Positions 7,190 to 15,040 of a stretch of 59,728 nucleotides of DNA are shown here, in pieces. The stretch lies in IMG/VR virus record IMGVR_UViG_3300048925_000679, positions 1 to 59,728 of that record. One strand, written 5' to 3'. This stretch comes from a virus. Made by a program: the position numbers and the translations under genes. The notes beneath the pieces are model-generated. The model was not told where the DNA came from. It was given only the letters and a program-made list of their open reading frames with translations, and did no database searches. Numbering within the stretch: the stretch's first letter is position 1; each line of letters opens with the position of its first letter.

Positions 7190-7545
7190 CCGTGTTCCGT
7201 GAGGTCATCACCTCCACAACGGAGGCATTCAGGTCGAAGTGGTCAGACCTACCACTGTTTAAGGCGCCGCAGGAGATCGTGGACAGGAACGCGGAGCTGG
7301 AGTTCCACGTCTCCATCGACGAGTTGGAAGCCCGGTATGAGTCGCTGATCGACGCCACTGTCGGGGATTTGCGGGACTGGTTTTGGTCGCACGAACTCAT
7401 CGTCTCCGGGAATCAGTATGTGCGCCTGTTGGAGTTTCTGGACACCCCGTTTGAGGTGGATGTGCCGGTGTGGCCGTCGTTTCAGGATGTGTGGGATCAC
7501 GCCGGTCACGGTGAGCTGCTGAACTTCCTGGCTGGTGCCGAATGA
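7186..7545 (+). CDS. Early protein of unknown function (119 aa)
   Basis: Acidic and aromatic-rich, predicted mainly helical, with several Trp (SKWSDL, LRDWFW, PVWPSFQDVWD). No Cys cluster, signal or membrane helix. Overlaps both neighbours by 4 bases. Confidence 0.65.
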   Translation: MTVFREVITSTTEAFRSKWSDLPLFKAPQEIVDRNAELEFHVSIDELEARYESLIDATVGDLRDWFWSHELIVSGNQYVRLLEFLDTPFEVDVPVWPSFQDVWDHAGHGELLNFLAGAE

Positions 7546-7733
7546 TCGTCACCGTTCGCCCTCGTACGTTGCGGCGCCGGCTCATCACCCTCGGAGCCCT
7601 CCTCGCCTTCACCACCGGCAGTGTCACGTATGCGGCTGATGCTCATGCCCTCACCGATCACATCCACACAGGGGTAGCAGCGGATAGGTGTTGGGTGCAG
7701 GTGCCTTTCGGGGCAATGGGAGGACTCCGATGA
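7542..7733 (+). CDS. Small exported protein (63 aa)
   Basis: A basic N-terminus with a double-Arg cluster (RPRTLRRRL) precedes a hydrophobic stretch (residues 14-28) and an AxA-like cleavage site (TYAADAHA). It is probably secreted or membrane-anchored. The remainder is only about 30 residues. Role unknown. Confidence 0.6.
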   Translation: MIVTVRPRTLRRRLITLGALLAFTTGSVTYAADAHALTDHIHTGVAADRCWVQVPFGAMGGLR

Positions 7734-8080
7734 GCGCCGTGGATGCTGTGGTGATGGGTTTGCAGGCCGCGGAATCGGATGCGTTGAAGCAGGGCGCGGT
7801 TCCGGGTTACACCCTCATGGCGCACGGCGCGCTGGAAGGGCTCAAATACGCCGGGTACGCCGTCATTGAACTGCCTAAACGGGTTGATGGGCACTGGCCG
7901 GTAGATCCTGATGATGACGAGTTCCACGTCTGTCGAATCACCCTCAGTCGTGGCGGCGTGTACGCGAACGGTGCGCGGGTCAGCTTGGGCAGCGTCGAAC
8001 TGAACCTGCATGGTGATCACGCCCGCGCGCTCGCCGCTGCCTTACTGGCTGCTGCCGACGTTGAGGAGTCGGGATCGTGA
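7730..8080 (+). CDS. Early protein of unknown function (116 aa)
   Basis: Start at 7730 follows GGGAGGACTCCG and overlaps the upstream stop. The N-terminal half carries helices (VDAVVMGLQAAESDALK, LEGLKYAGYAVIELPKR); the C-terminal half is beta-rich and ends in an Ala-rich helix. Small proteins of this shape are common in mycobacteriophage early arms. Function unknown. Confidence 0.65.
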   Translation: MSAVDAVVMGLQAAESDALKQGAVPGYTLMAHGALEGLKYAGYAVIELPKRVDGHWPVDPDDDEFHVCRITLSRGGVYANGARVSLGSVELNLHGDHARALAAALLAAADVEESGS

Positions 8081-8226
8081 GCCGCCCGGTGGATTTGGTG
8101 GCGGTGAACCTGTCCTTCGCCGGTGCAGCCGCCACTCTCGCTACCGCCATCCCCGGAATCTTCGCAGGGGCTATCGCGGTTTCAGCCCTGCTACTTATCG
8201 GAACACACCTATGGGAGACAAGATGA
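8077..8226 (+). CDS. Small membrane protein (49 aa)
   Basis: GTG start (GTGA overlap). Nearly the whole protein is hydrophobic, with helices at about 7-25 and 27-45, so one or two membrane passes. Its stop overlaps the next ATG. Function unknown. Confidence 0.55.
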   Translation: MSRPVDLVAVNLSFAGAAATLATAIPGIFAGAIAVSALLLIGTHLWETR

Positions 8227-8435
8227 GTCGGGTTGGTGAGCATACCTGTTGGACAATCTGGGGACCGTCGATTATTGACCATAAAGGTCGCCTTCGGCAA
8301 CTCACCCGCATCCGTCGCCAAGTCGGCGAGCAGCGGTTCCGAGAGTTGCGCTACAGCATGCAGACGGCTCAGGCCAGATTGAAAATTTGGCGACTTCTTC
8401 GTGAAATGTACAACGCGTCAGAGTCCGCATCATGA
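8223..8435 (+). CDS. Small basic helical protein (70 aa)
   Basis: The start at 8223 is fixed by an ATGA overlap. Residues 22-65 form an Arg-rich helix (RLRQLTRIRRQVGEQRFREL), so nucleic-acid binding is plausible. No family recognised. Confidence 0.55.
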   Translation: MSRVGEHTCWTIWGPSIIDHKGRLRQLTRIRRQVGEQRFRELRYSMQTAQARLKIWRLLREMYNASESAS

Positions 8436-8758
8436 AGGCCAATAGGACGTATACGAGGTGTGGCCGGTGTGGACATTTCTGCTCCTACCACCACAACGGT
8501 ATATGCCGTCAAGACCTTTGCGAATGCTCGTTCGGCGGTCGAATCACCGTCACGCGCGCTCGCCATCAAAATAGTCGCGGGCGATACAACTGGGTCGTTC
8601 GAGACTATCGGGGACCGAAGGTCTTCATTCGCGAGTTCTCCTTCTCTTACTGGAGCGCCGCCATGAGGGAGGCCAATCGGCTGGCGAGAACTGGCTTGGT
8701 CAATCCGCAAGCCTTGTTTGGTGTTCAGCGCATGGAGTATTCGGCGGTGGAATCGTGA
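8432..8758 (+). CDS. Cys-rich zinc-binding-like protein (108 aa)
   Basis: The first 35 residues hold C10-x2-C13, C17, H20/H21, C25, C30 and C32, a compact zinc-knuckle pattern. The rest is basic and aromatic (SRGRYNWVVRDYRG). DNA or RNA binding is possible. Overlaps neighbours by 4 bases. Confidence 0.6.
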   Translation: MKANRTYTRCGRCGHFCSYHHNGICRQDLCECSFGGRITVTRARHQNSRGRYNWVVRDYRGPKVFIREFSFSYWSAAMREANRLARTGLVNPQALFGVQRMEYSAVES

Positions 8759-9000
8759 CGAACATTAATTCTCATCCGAACCTGTTGAACATCAACGGGG
8801 ATTGGACAGTTTCGTTTCATTTCGGCCATCTCACCGGCCCCGTCTGCCCCGTCAACGGATTGGTCGTAGCGCACTTCGACCGCGGCCTCCGGTTGGCCCT
8901 GATCCCTGCTGATGCTTTGCGGTTAGCGGCAGCCATCAACACCCCAAGAAACCTTCATCCCGATATGTCGGGTATCGCAGCACACCTGGAGGGAATGTGA
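8755..9000 (+). CDS. Early protein of unknown function (81 aa)
   Basis: GTG start in a GTGA overlap. Predicted beta strands in the first half (WTVSFHFGHL) and a C-terminal helix. No motif recognised. Confidence 0.6.
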   Translation: MTNINSHPNLLNINGDWTVSFHFGHLTGPVCPVNGLVVAHFDRGLRLALIPADALRLAAAINTPRNLHPDMSGIAAHLEGM

Positions 9001-9404
9001 GAACGCCACCGTTTCACAATCTGGTTCGCATGTGGGATAGCGACTGGACTGAGGCAGCAGCGGAGATGGTGTACTGGTGTCACGGATTCCATGTCTCAAC
9101 TGATCATCCGTTCGCAGTGGCCCTGAGTTCACTGCCTTCTCAGGACTGGACAATCACCGTGTACTCCACGGAGGAGCTGGTATGGAAGATCACCAATTGG
9201 GTGATCGAGGGCGACCGGCTGAAGGCCAATTGCAAGCCATACCTCGACCTCATGCGCGAATCTCTCAGGCCGGATGACTATCTCATCGAGCTGTGGCTGG
9301 AGACGGAACGAAATTGGCTGATAGCAGAGAACGATCGGCTGCGGGCCGACGCTGAGATGTGGCGGGCAATGTCGGCCATGTACAAGCGCATGGGGGACCA
9401 GTGA
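8997..9404 (+). CDS. Early protein with C-terminal coiled coil (135 aa)
   Basis: GTG start. Residues 85-130 form a long helix with heptad character (LIAENDRLRADAEMWRAM). The N-terminal half is aromatic-rich. It lies just upstream of the WhiB gene and overlaps it. No known family. Confidence 0.6.
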   Translation: MRTPPFHNLVRMWDSDWTEAAAEMVYWCHGFHVSTDHPFAVALSSLPSQDWTITVYSTEELVWKITNWVIEGDRLKANCKPYLDLMRESLRPDDYLIELWLETERNWLIAENDRLRADAEMWRAMSAMYKRMGDQ

Positions 9405-9658
9405 GGAGCCCGTACGAGTTTGGTGATCACTACCCGACTGGTGAGGAATGGCGGGAGGACGCACTCTGCCGACAGGTCAGCCCCGAACTTTTCTTCCCGG
9501 AGAAGGGTGAGTCCAGTCAGGACGCGAAACGGATCTGCGGAATGTGCGCGGTGCGGCAGGAATGCCTGGACTACGCGATGCGGGCGGGGGAGAAGTTCGG
9601 TGTGTTCGGTGGGGTTTCGGAGCGGGGTAGACGGAAACTTCGCAGGAGGGCCGCATGA
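9401..9658 (+). CDS. whiB: WhiB-family iron-sulfur regulator
   Basis: An 85-residue WhiB protein with all four cluster ligands visible: C23, C46, C49 and C55 (ICGMC...EC), the GVFGG turn at 67-71 and a basic C-terminal tail (RGRRKLRRR) for DNA. WhiB proteins bind a 4Fe-4S cluster and usually act with the host sigma-A region 4. Phage WhiB proteins can alter host gene expression or exclude other phages; which applies here is unknown. GTG start at 9401, overlapping the previous stop. Confidence 0.93.
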   Translation: MRSPYEFGDHYPTGEEWREDALCRQVSPELFFPEKGESSQDAKRICGMCAVRQECLDYAMRAGEKFGVFGGVSERGRRKLRRRAA

Positions 9659-10431
9659 ACACCTGCATCCGCGAGACATGTTCAAGGAAAGCGAAATCCG
9701 GGCGCAACCGCGGCTACTGCCACCAACACTACGAAGCACTCCCCGTGCGGGGGTATGTGCCGTCCGATAACGCCAGGGAACGACTCTCCCTTCTCCGATC
9801 GTTCGGTGTCACCCTCGACATGATCGCCGAATCAGGATTGTCGAAGTTCGGTGTGATCTGCATTGAGACGAAGCCGCGTATCAGGGCGTTGACGGAGCAA
9901 AAGTTGATGGCCATCCCGGTCCCTTCGGGGTTGGTGTCGTCACTAGCTGATGTGGATGCGTTGGGGACACGCAGGAGGATTCAGGGTTTGGTGGCTTTGG
10001 GGTGGCCGCAAGCGCTGATCGCCGCAGAGTTACACACGAAGCAGACCGCAGTGTCGGCGTTCACCCGCCGGGAGAAGGTCACTGCATCAACAGCTAAGGC
10101 TGTGCGTGAACTGTATGAGCGGTGGTCGATGACATTAGGGCCATCACCTGTATCGGCACGTCGGGCTCGTGCTGCGGGCTGGCTGCCACCGCTGGCGTGG
10201 GATGACCCTGATGATCCGCTGGAGGTCCCGCATACGTCCCTAGGTGGGCGTGTGGACTTCATGGACCTCTATCGGGACATGCAGTACATCGGCCTCTCTC
10301 AGGAGCAGATGGTGAAGAAGTTGGGTTGCACCCCTTCAGCGTTCGCGCGCCGGCTTCACCGGTATGGGATTGCGGTGGAGGCGTCGTTGCAGTCGTTGGC
10401 GTGGGCCCAGAGGGAAGGCAAAGCAGCATGA
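9655..10431 (+). CDS. HTH DNA-binding protein with N-terminal zinc knuckle
   Basis: A 258-residue protein. Residues 4-26 have C-x4-C-x12-C-x2-H, a small zinc site. Residues 105-140 (GLVALGWPQALIAAELHTK) and 210-245 (MQYIGLSQEQMVKKLGCTP) each look like an HTH, so there may be two DNA-binding units. It follows WhiB directly with a 4-base overlap and the two may act together. Target sites are unknown. Confidence 0.75.
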   Translation: MNTCIRETCSRKAKSGRNRGYCHQHYEALPVRGYVPSDNARERLSLLRSFGVTLDMIAESGLSKFGVICIETKPRIRALTEQKLMAIPVPSGLVSSLADVDALGTRRRIQGLVALGWPQALIAAELHTKQTAVSAFTRREKVTASTAKAVRELYERWSMTLGPSPVSARRARAAGWLPPLAWDDPDDPLEVPHTSLGGRVDFMDLYRDMQYIGLSQEQMVKKLGCTPSAFARRLHRYGIAVEASLQSLAWAQREGKAA

Positions 10432-10592
10432 CCGACACACAGCTGGTGATCATCCGGGCCTTGCTTGGTGAGATCCGCGCCGAGACCATCCAGTTCACAT
10501 CGGATCCACCGTGTCCTGTGCGTCTTGCTGATCGCGGGTTGACGTACCTGGATTGGTTTGAGCAGTGGCTCGCCAAGATGGAGGAAGCATGA
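10428..10592 (+). CDS. Small early protein (54 aa)
   Basis: The start at 10428 overlaps the previous stop. It has two helices (VIIRALLGEIRAE; YLDWFEQWLAKME) joined by a short loop. No family recognised. Confidence 0.55.
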   Translation: MTDTQLVIIRALLGEIRAETIQFTSDPPCPVRLADRGLTYLDWFEQWLAKMEEA

Positions 10593-10789
10593 AGGCAGCC
10601 GCATTGGCGTTGCTCGCCGCGCTCACACTCACAGCTTGCGGAGAACACCAACTAACCGAGGTCGACAGGTACACCGATACCTGCCACGAAAGGGGTGGGT
10701 TTGTGTCTAGGAAGCCCAACTCGTGGTCTGTTGACTACGCCTGTGTCGGCCAAACCACCGGCGCCTCAATACCGCCGATGACTCAGTGA
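10589..10789 (+). CDS. Small predicted lipoprotein (66 aa)
   Basis: A hydrophobic N-terminus ends in the lipobox LTAC at about Cys17, followed by a short exported domain with two further Cys that could form a disulfide. It is in the early operon, so it may reach the envelope early in infection. Function unknown. Confidence 0.65.
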   Translation: MKAAALALLAALTLTACGEHQLTEVDRYTDTCHERGGFVSRKPNSWSVDYACVGQTTGASIPPMTQ

Positions 10790-10795
10790 AGGGCG

Positions 10796-10984
10796 GTGGC
10801 TCCGGTGTCTTCAGCGGTTTTGGTGTCTGGTGTGTGTGCCTGTCGTCACCGTCCTGATGGTCATCACCGTTACATCCTGTATTGCCGGGTGTGCCGGGTA
10901 TGCGGGCTGAACAAGGGGGATTGTCGGGGTAGGGGGCACACGTATGAGCGGTGTGGGTGCACAAGATTCAAGGAGGCAGCATGA
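10796..10984 (+). CDS. Cys/His-rich mini zinc protein (62 aa)
   Basis: Cys or His occurs at about 14 of 62 positions, including CACRH, CRVCRVCG and RCGC. It probably folds around one or two zinc ions. GTG start after GAAGGG; stop overlaps the next ATG. Function unknown. Confidence 0.55.
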   Translation: MAPVSSAVLVSGVCACRHRPDGHHRYILYCRVCRVCGLNKGDCRGRGHTYERCGCTRFKEAA

Positions 10985-11181
10985 TCAAAACGGTGGCCTG
11001 GGTCGCGTGCGCAGCCGTCGCACTCACATTGGTGATCTATGGCGCTTACCGCACCGGCTACGTTCGCGCGTACTGCGCTACCAAATATCAAGCGCAAAGC
11101 ACATGGACTGGGTGGGCAGGGCAGAACGCTGAATGCCTGATCTCCCCGGGCATTCCTGCACGAACCGTGCCGGTGCCGTGA
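10981..11181 (+). CDS. Small membrane protein (66 aa)
   Basis: Residues 4-24 are a single hydrophobic helix, followed by a polar exported or cytosolic tail with two Cys. ATG in an ATGA overlap preceded by AAGGAGG. Function unknown. Confidence 0.6.
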   Translation: MIKTVAWVACAAVALTLVIYGAYRTGYVRAYCATKYQAQSTWTGWAGQNAECLISPGIPARTVPVP

Positions 11182-11351
11182 TGTTCAACGTTGATGAGCC
11201 TTTAGCGGGTATCCCCGAAGCCTTGTGGGATGAACCCGTTGACGGGACTACACCGAGGGAAGCCGCCGCCCATTTTGTGGAGCATCACTGTCGGGGGTGT
11301 TGGGGGATCCTCCTGGAACTCACCATGAAACACGAGAAGGAAACACCATGA
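11178..11351 (+). CDS. Small early protein (57 aa)
   Basis: GTG at 11178, or ATG at 11181. The centre contains HFVEHHCRGCWG, a possible metal site. No family recognised. Overlaps neighbours by 4 bases. Confidence 0.55.
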   Translation: MMFNVDEPLAGIPEALWDEPVDGTTPREAAAHFVEHHCRGCWGILLELTMKHEKETP

Positions 11352-11677
11352 GCTACGACGTGTACGTCTGCTGCCATACCTGCGGCAGTGACCTGATGAG
11401 CAACAGCAACATGACTTCCAATGTGGCCGGGGTTTGGGACAAAGCCGGTGCTCGACTTCGCGATTGGGACGGAAAGACGGGGGTGTCCGTTCTTCCATCG
11501 TTGCAGTCGGCGATAACCACCCTTAATGATCAGTTGCCGTATGAGAGGCAGGAGTACGAAGCGCTGGTGCGGGGCGGTGGGGATTGGGGGACTGTCGATT
11601 CAGCGGTGGAATTCCTAACTCGGATACGTGATGCGATCTGCCGGGATCCTTACGCGGAGATCAAGGTGAGTCACTGA
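11348..11677 (+). CDS. Early protein with N-terminal CxxC (109 aa)
   Basis: Begins MSYDVYVCCHTCGSD, a Cys cluster that may bind zinc, followed by a region with helices that includes LQSAITTLNDQLPYE. It lies directly before the RecA-like ATPase gene and shares one base with it. It may belong to the recombination module, by position only. Confidence 0.6.
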   Translation: MSYDVYVCCHTCGSDLMSNSNMTSNVAGVWDKAGARLRDWDGKTGVSVLPSLQSAITTLNDQLPYERQEYEALVRGGGDWGTVDSAVEFLTRIRDAICRDPYAEIKVSH

Positions 11678-12657
11678 TGGCACTCAAGACACGCCCGCCT
11701 ACCGGCGCGGTGCCCTGGCCGCTGATCCTGGTCGAGGGCGCAGAAAAATCCGGAAAGTCATGGGCTGCAGCGGTCCTATCGGCTTCCGAGAAGGTGGGCC
11801 GCACACTGTGGCTGGACTGGTCTGAAGGTGCCGGCGACGAATATGGGGCCATCCCCGGCGCACGGTACGAGCTGATCGAGCACGATGGGACATGGCCTTC
11901 CATCATCGGCCAAGTAGAAGCTGCCCGTGATGTCGCGGCCGAAGCAGTGAAGAACGGCGACAAACCTGTTGTCCTCGTCATCGACTCCATGACCGCGGAG
12001 TGGGATGACCTCAAGGATTGGGTGGATGGGAAAGCCCGCCGCCGCGAAGCGAACCGGAAGAAACTTGAGAAGGACCCCGAAGCGGAAATCCAGATCACCA
12101 CAGATCTGTGGAACCTTGCCACCGCACGCCATAAGGAGTTGATGCGGATCCTGATGCGCTTCCCCGGCATCGTCGTGATGACTGCGCGGGGCGGCGATCA
12201 GGTCGCCATCGAAAACGGGAAACCCACCAAGGAGCGGGTGTGGAAAGTCGACGGACAAAAGAACTTAGCCTTCGACGCGTCGGTGTGGGTGCGACTGTCC
12301 CGCACGGAGCATCCGCAGATCATCGGAGCCAGATCAGTTCACGCCGGAATTGTTCCCGGCGAGGATAGGCCGAAGCGGATACCCGATCTGACGTTGGAGC
12401 AGTTGGTGTTCGACATCCTAAAGTGCGATCCGAAAACCGCTCACGTCCGGGACTTCGCTTCGGTTCAAGATCGGGTTCTAGATCTGTTGGACAGGGTAGA
12501 TGCGGCCACGTCGAAGGATGAACTATCAGCGTTGTGGCGGGAGGCGAAGGCCGCTGAGGTTTTGAATGTTGGTGTGTTGGATGGTCCGACGGTTGAGGCT
12601 GCGGTGATGGCCAGGGTGCAGCAAGTAGAAGCCCAGACAGTCCAGGAGGCGTCATGA
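11677..12657 (+). CDS. RecA-like AAA ATPase (Sak4-type recombination protein)
   Basis: A 326-residue P-loop ATPase. Walker A is GAEKSGKS (21-28) and Walker B is VVLVID (98-103), with an aromatic/acidic DWSEG segment between. The domain order and the VVMTARGG strand at about 165 resemble phage Sak4-type single-strand annealing or RecA-core proteins. It probably promotes strand annealing or recombination-dependent replication. The C-terminal 60 residues are helical. Nearby are a clamp and HNH proteins. Confidence 0.85.
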   Translation: MALKTRPPTGAVPWPLILVEGAEKSGKSWAAAVLSASEKVGRTLWLDWSEGAGDEYGAIPGARYELIEHDGTWPSIIGQVEAARDVAAEAVKNGDKPVVLVIDSMTAEWDDLKDWVDGKARRREANRKKLEKDPEAEIQITTDLWNLATARHKELMRILMRFPGIVVMTARGGDQVAIENGKPTKERVWKVDGQKNLAFDASVWVRLSRTEHPQIIGARSVHAGIVPGEDRPKRIPDLTLEQLVFDILKCDPKTAHVRDFASVQDRVLDLLDRVDAATSKDELSALWREAKAAEVLNVGVLDGPTVEAAVMARVQQVEAQTVQEAS

Positions 12658-12821
12658 TCCTGGCGGCATTCGCCTGTTGGATATTCCTATTGGCACAGAT
12701 CATCGTGTGCTGGGAACGCCGCGGGTCGGAGTTCGCTCACAAGTTAAGGATCTGTCTAGCTTGGGAGTTCGGCTGCCGATGCGTCATCTGCCATCCGCCG
12801 ACGGAGGTCGAAGGTGACTGA
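12654..12821 (+). CDS. Small membrane protein with Cys tail (55 aa)
   Basis: Residues 3-20 are a hydrophobic helix; the tail has C34, C41, C43 and C46, a possible metal site on the cytosolic side. Its ATG follows GGAGGCGTCATGA, a junction sequence found again at about 19052. Function unknown. Confidence 0.5.
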   Translation: MILAAFACWIFLLAQIIVCWERRGSEFAHKLRICLAWEFGCRCVICHPPTEVEGD

Positions 12822-12987
12822 TTGGTCAGACCCCCAAGACACCGTCGTGGCCCGGTGTTTGACGGTGAAATGCGGTCTCTGCAAAGCCTTACCGGGGGTG
12901 TACTGCCGGGCATTGGATGGCGGGCCTCTTCCCGGGAGGCTGGTTCACCATTTCAGGCTAGACAAACTCGTAAAGGACGACGAATGA
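12814..12987 (+). CDS. Small phage zinc-finger protein (57 aa)
   Basis: The GTG start overlaps the previous gene by 8 bases. It contains C-x2-C (CGLC, about 20-23), then PGVYC at 31, then a His pair at 45-46. This CxxC...P..xC...H layout matches a DNA-binding zinc-finger type common in actinophages, also seen in the 15030 gene. It sits between the recombinase and clamp genes. Confidence 0.6.
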   Translation: MTDWSDPQDTVVARCLTVKCGLCKALPGVYCRALDGGPLPGRLVHHFRLDKLVKDDE

Positions 12988-13193
12988 GAAACGAACATCC
13001 CACCCTGACCTTCCTGAGGAGTGAAGCTACCGCGCATGGTGAGATCGCCGCGGCGTCAACAGATGCCGTCACTATAGAAGGCGACTTCACTCCTGGCCTG
13101 TCTGCGTACGACTTCCGTCCCGGCGCGCGCGTATTCATCCTCACTGAGGATGACGCCATCGCCATCTTTGATCGAACCGGCGTTGAATTATGA
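12984..13193 (+). CDS. Early protein of unknown function (69 aa)
   Basis: Mostly beta-prone, with no Cys or membrane segment. The start at 12984 is fixed by the ATGA overlap; it also overlaps the clamp gene by 4 bases. No family recognised. Confidence 0.6.
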   Translation: MRNEHPTLTFLRSEATAHGEIAAASTDAVTIEGDFTPGLSAYDFRPGARVFILTEDDAIAIFDRTGVEL

Positions 13194-14329
13194 AGTTCGG
13201 CATCGACACTGGTTCCTTGGCGGAGACGATCAACGCCGCCATCAGTTCCATCGCCACGAAAACCACCGCCCCAATCTTAGGTGGGGTACTCATTGAGGCC
13301 CAGATAGGTACGGTGACGTTCTCCAGCTTCAACTATGACCGCGCCACCATTCGGGTGGCACCAGCGGATGTCATGGACACCGACACGATGGTGGTGTCGG
13401 GTCGACTACTGGCGACTGTTGCCGGCAATCTTCCGAAAAGCGGTGAGGCCACCGTTGTCTTGGATGGCGGCGAACTGTCCATCTCAGCTGGAAGAACACA
13501 CTTCCGCCTGCCTGTGATGCGGGCGGAAGACTATCCACACCTACCCGTCCTGGATAGTAGGGATGTCATCGGCACAGTGGACCGGGACGTGTTCACGGAG
13601 GCCGCCAAGATCGTGGGCGGATTCGCATCCACCGATGTGATGCCCGCCAACCTGAGTGCACTCAACCTGTTGTGCACGACGGACACGATGACGTTGCGCG
13701 CCACCGACCGCTACATCATCGGCAACCGTCGTATCCCATGGTCAGGCAAGGATGTTGAGATCAATGTGGTCGCATCTGATCTTCTCGCCACCATCAAAGC
13801 GTTGAGTGGTCACGCCACAGGAGACATCGAAGTGCTATCGAGCGCCAACCTTTTTGGCCTGCGAACACCCACAACCACGGTGATCACCCGGGTTCTTGAT
13901 GCTGAGGAAACTTTCCCGGACACCGGCAGGATTATGCGGCACCCACAGTTTTTCGCCGCGGCCACCGTCGACGTGGGTGACCTGCAAGCGATGCTCAAAC
14001 GTGCCATGGCGGTCGCCGACGACAATGTCGCCCAGGTCGACCTGGAAGTTGATGATGGCGCACTGTCTGTGACCACCACCCACAGTTCGGCAGGCAACAT
14101 CTCCGACGGGTTGGACGCCGTTCACTACGGCGGGACCAGGCGCGTCGCGGTATCCAGTAGGAGGCTATACAACGCGCTCGCCATCATTGATGACCCTAAA
14201 GTCACGGTGGCGTTCCGGGACTCAGGTTTGCACATCCATCTCCATCCCGGCGATATAGACGAAAGCTTGGAACAACCAGATACGGAGACCATCGCCCTTG
14301 TCGGTGGAATCAAGGCGGCACCGCGATGA
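13190..14329 (+). CDS. dnaN: DNA polymerase sliding clamp (beta subunit-like)
   Basis: At 379 residues it has the length of bacterial DnaN and its three-domain pattern. Domain 1 includes a TTAPILGGVLIEA stretch typical of clamps, domain 2 a LRATDRYIIG segment (the conserved ATDR/H motif), and domain 3 ends in a strand-helix. It would encircle DNA and tether DNA polymerase. The host already has a clamp, so a phage copy suggests preferential loading on phage forks or escape from host control. It overlaps flanking genes by 4 bases. No phage polymerase is present in the window. Confidence 0.87.
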   Translation: MKFGIDTGSLAETINAAISSIATKTTAPILGGVLIEAQIGTVTFSSFNYDRATIRVAPADVMDTDTMVVSGRLLATVAGNLPKSGEATVVLDGGELSISAGRTHFRLPVMRAEDYPHLPVLDSRDVIGTVDRDVFTEAAKIVGGFASTDVMPANLSALNLLCTTDTMTLRATDRYIIGNRRIPWSGKDVEINVVASDLLATIKALSGHATGDIEVLSSANLFGLRTPTTTVITRVLDAEETFPDTGRIMRHPQFFAAATVDVGDLQAMLKRAMAVADDNVAQVDLEVDDGALSVTTTHSSAGNISDGLDAVHYGGTRRVAVSSRRLYNALAIIDDPKVTVAFRDSGLHIHLHPGDIDESLEQPDTETIALVGGIKAAPR

Positions 14330-14700
14330 CGGGGTTCAGTGTTGTTGTCCGCCGGCTGATCGCTGAACGGGCCAAGGACTTCAACTCCTCCTGGCCTGTC
14401 TGTGAAGTGATGGCTGTCTGTCAGGGCCGGAAAGCGGAAGCGGCGCACCATCGCCGGCCGCGCGGCGCCGGGGGCTCTAGGCGGGAAGACACGAACCTCC
14501 CCGCGAATTCCTTAGCCGTATGCGCTGATGATCACGCGTGGATTGAGAGTAACCGTGAGGAAGCGTTGCGGTTCGGGTGGCTGGTCCTGCAATCCCAAAC
14601 CCCCGCCGACATCCCCGTACTCCGACGCGGTGTGTGGGTTCGGTTGGACAACGCTGGTGGGTTTGAGCGTGTCGCTACCCCAACCCAGGAGGCAGGATGA
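14326..14700 (+). CDS. HNH-like endonuclease, atypical metal knuckle
   Basis: A 124-residue protein with an HNH-type core: CEVMAVCQG, then AHHRRPRGAGG, an Asn-rich N-x-L-x2-N-S segment, and CADDHAWIESN. The catalytic His pair and the final DxH are visible, but the first Cys pair is C-x4-C instead of C-x2-C. It may nick or cut DNA during replication or recombination. Confidence 0.75.
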   Translation: MTGFSVVVRRLIAERAKDFNSSWPVCEVMAVCQGRKAEAAHHRRPRGAGGSRREDTNLPANSLAVCADDHAWIESNREEALRFGWLVLQSQTPADIPVLRRGVWVRLDNAGGFERVATPTQEAG

Positions 14701-14849
14701 GTGACTGCTGCGCTTCCGGATCGTGCGAGGTGTGCCGTCACCCAAGCGGATACAGCCGGGAACGGCGCGAACAAATCCGCCGGGATTACGAGGATTACAT
14801 ACCGCCGTGGACACGCGAAAGAAACCGTGAAGATGGGGTGCCCGCGTGA
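14697..14849 (+). CDS. Small Cys-rich basic protein (50 aa)
   Basis: Cys residues at 4, 5, 10 and 13 (CCASGSCEVC) suggest a mini zinc knuckle; the rest is Arg/Glu-rich helix. ATG in an ATGA overlap after GGCAGG. Function unknown. Confidence 0.5.
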   Translation: MSDCCASGSCEVCRHPSGYSRERREQIRRDYEDYIPPWTRERNREDGVPA

Positions 14850-15040
14850 ACACGGATGACTTGGTGTTGTGGCGTAGGCGTTGGAGTTATCACCGGAGCG
14901 CTTGGGGCGCGCACCATAAAACACACTCCCACAAGGGAATACGAGTAGAATTGGGGGAAGAATTCGGCCCCAGGCCTGATGCGTCAACATCAGGTGATTC
15001 CCGGGACCTAACCACTACCAGGAGTGGCTATGACAGATGA
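14846..15040 (+). CDS. Possible small protein (64 aa)
   Basis: GTG start in a GTGA overlap. The first 35 residues are Trp/His/Arg-rich (LWRRRWSYH), the rest is polar. Its 3' half overlaps a -10-like hexamer, a hairpin and the next gene's ribosome site, so the far end may not be under coding selection. Confidence 0.4.
   Translation: MNTDDLVLWRRRWSYHRSAWGAHHKTHSHKGIRVELGEEFGPRPDASTSGDSRDLTTTRSGYDR
14946..14994 (+). promoter_or_regulatory. Possible internal promoter and hairpin before the zinc-finger gene
   Basis: TAGAAT at 14946-14951 fits a -10. It is followed by CCTGATG (14975-14981) pairing with CATCAGG (14988-14994) around a 6-base loop. A -35 is not evident. The hairpin lies about 35 bases upstream of the ATG at 15030. 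Confidence 0.35.
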
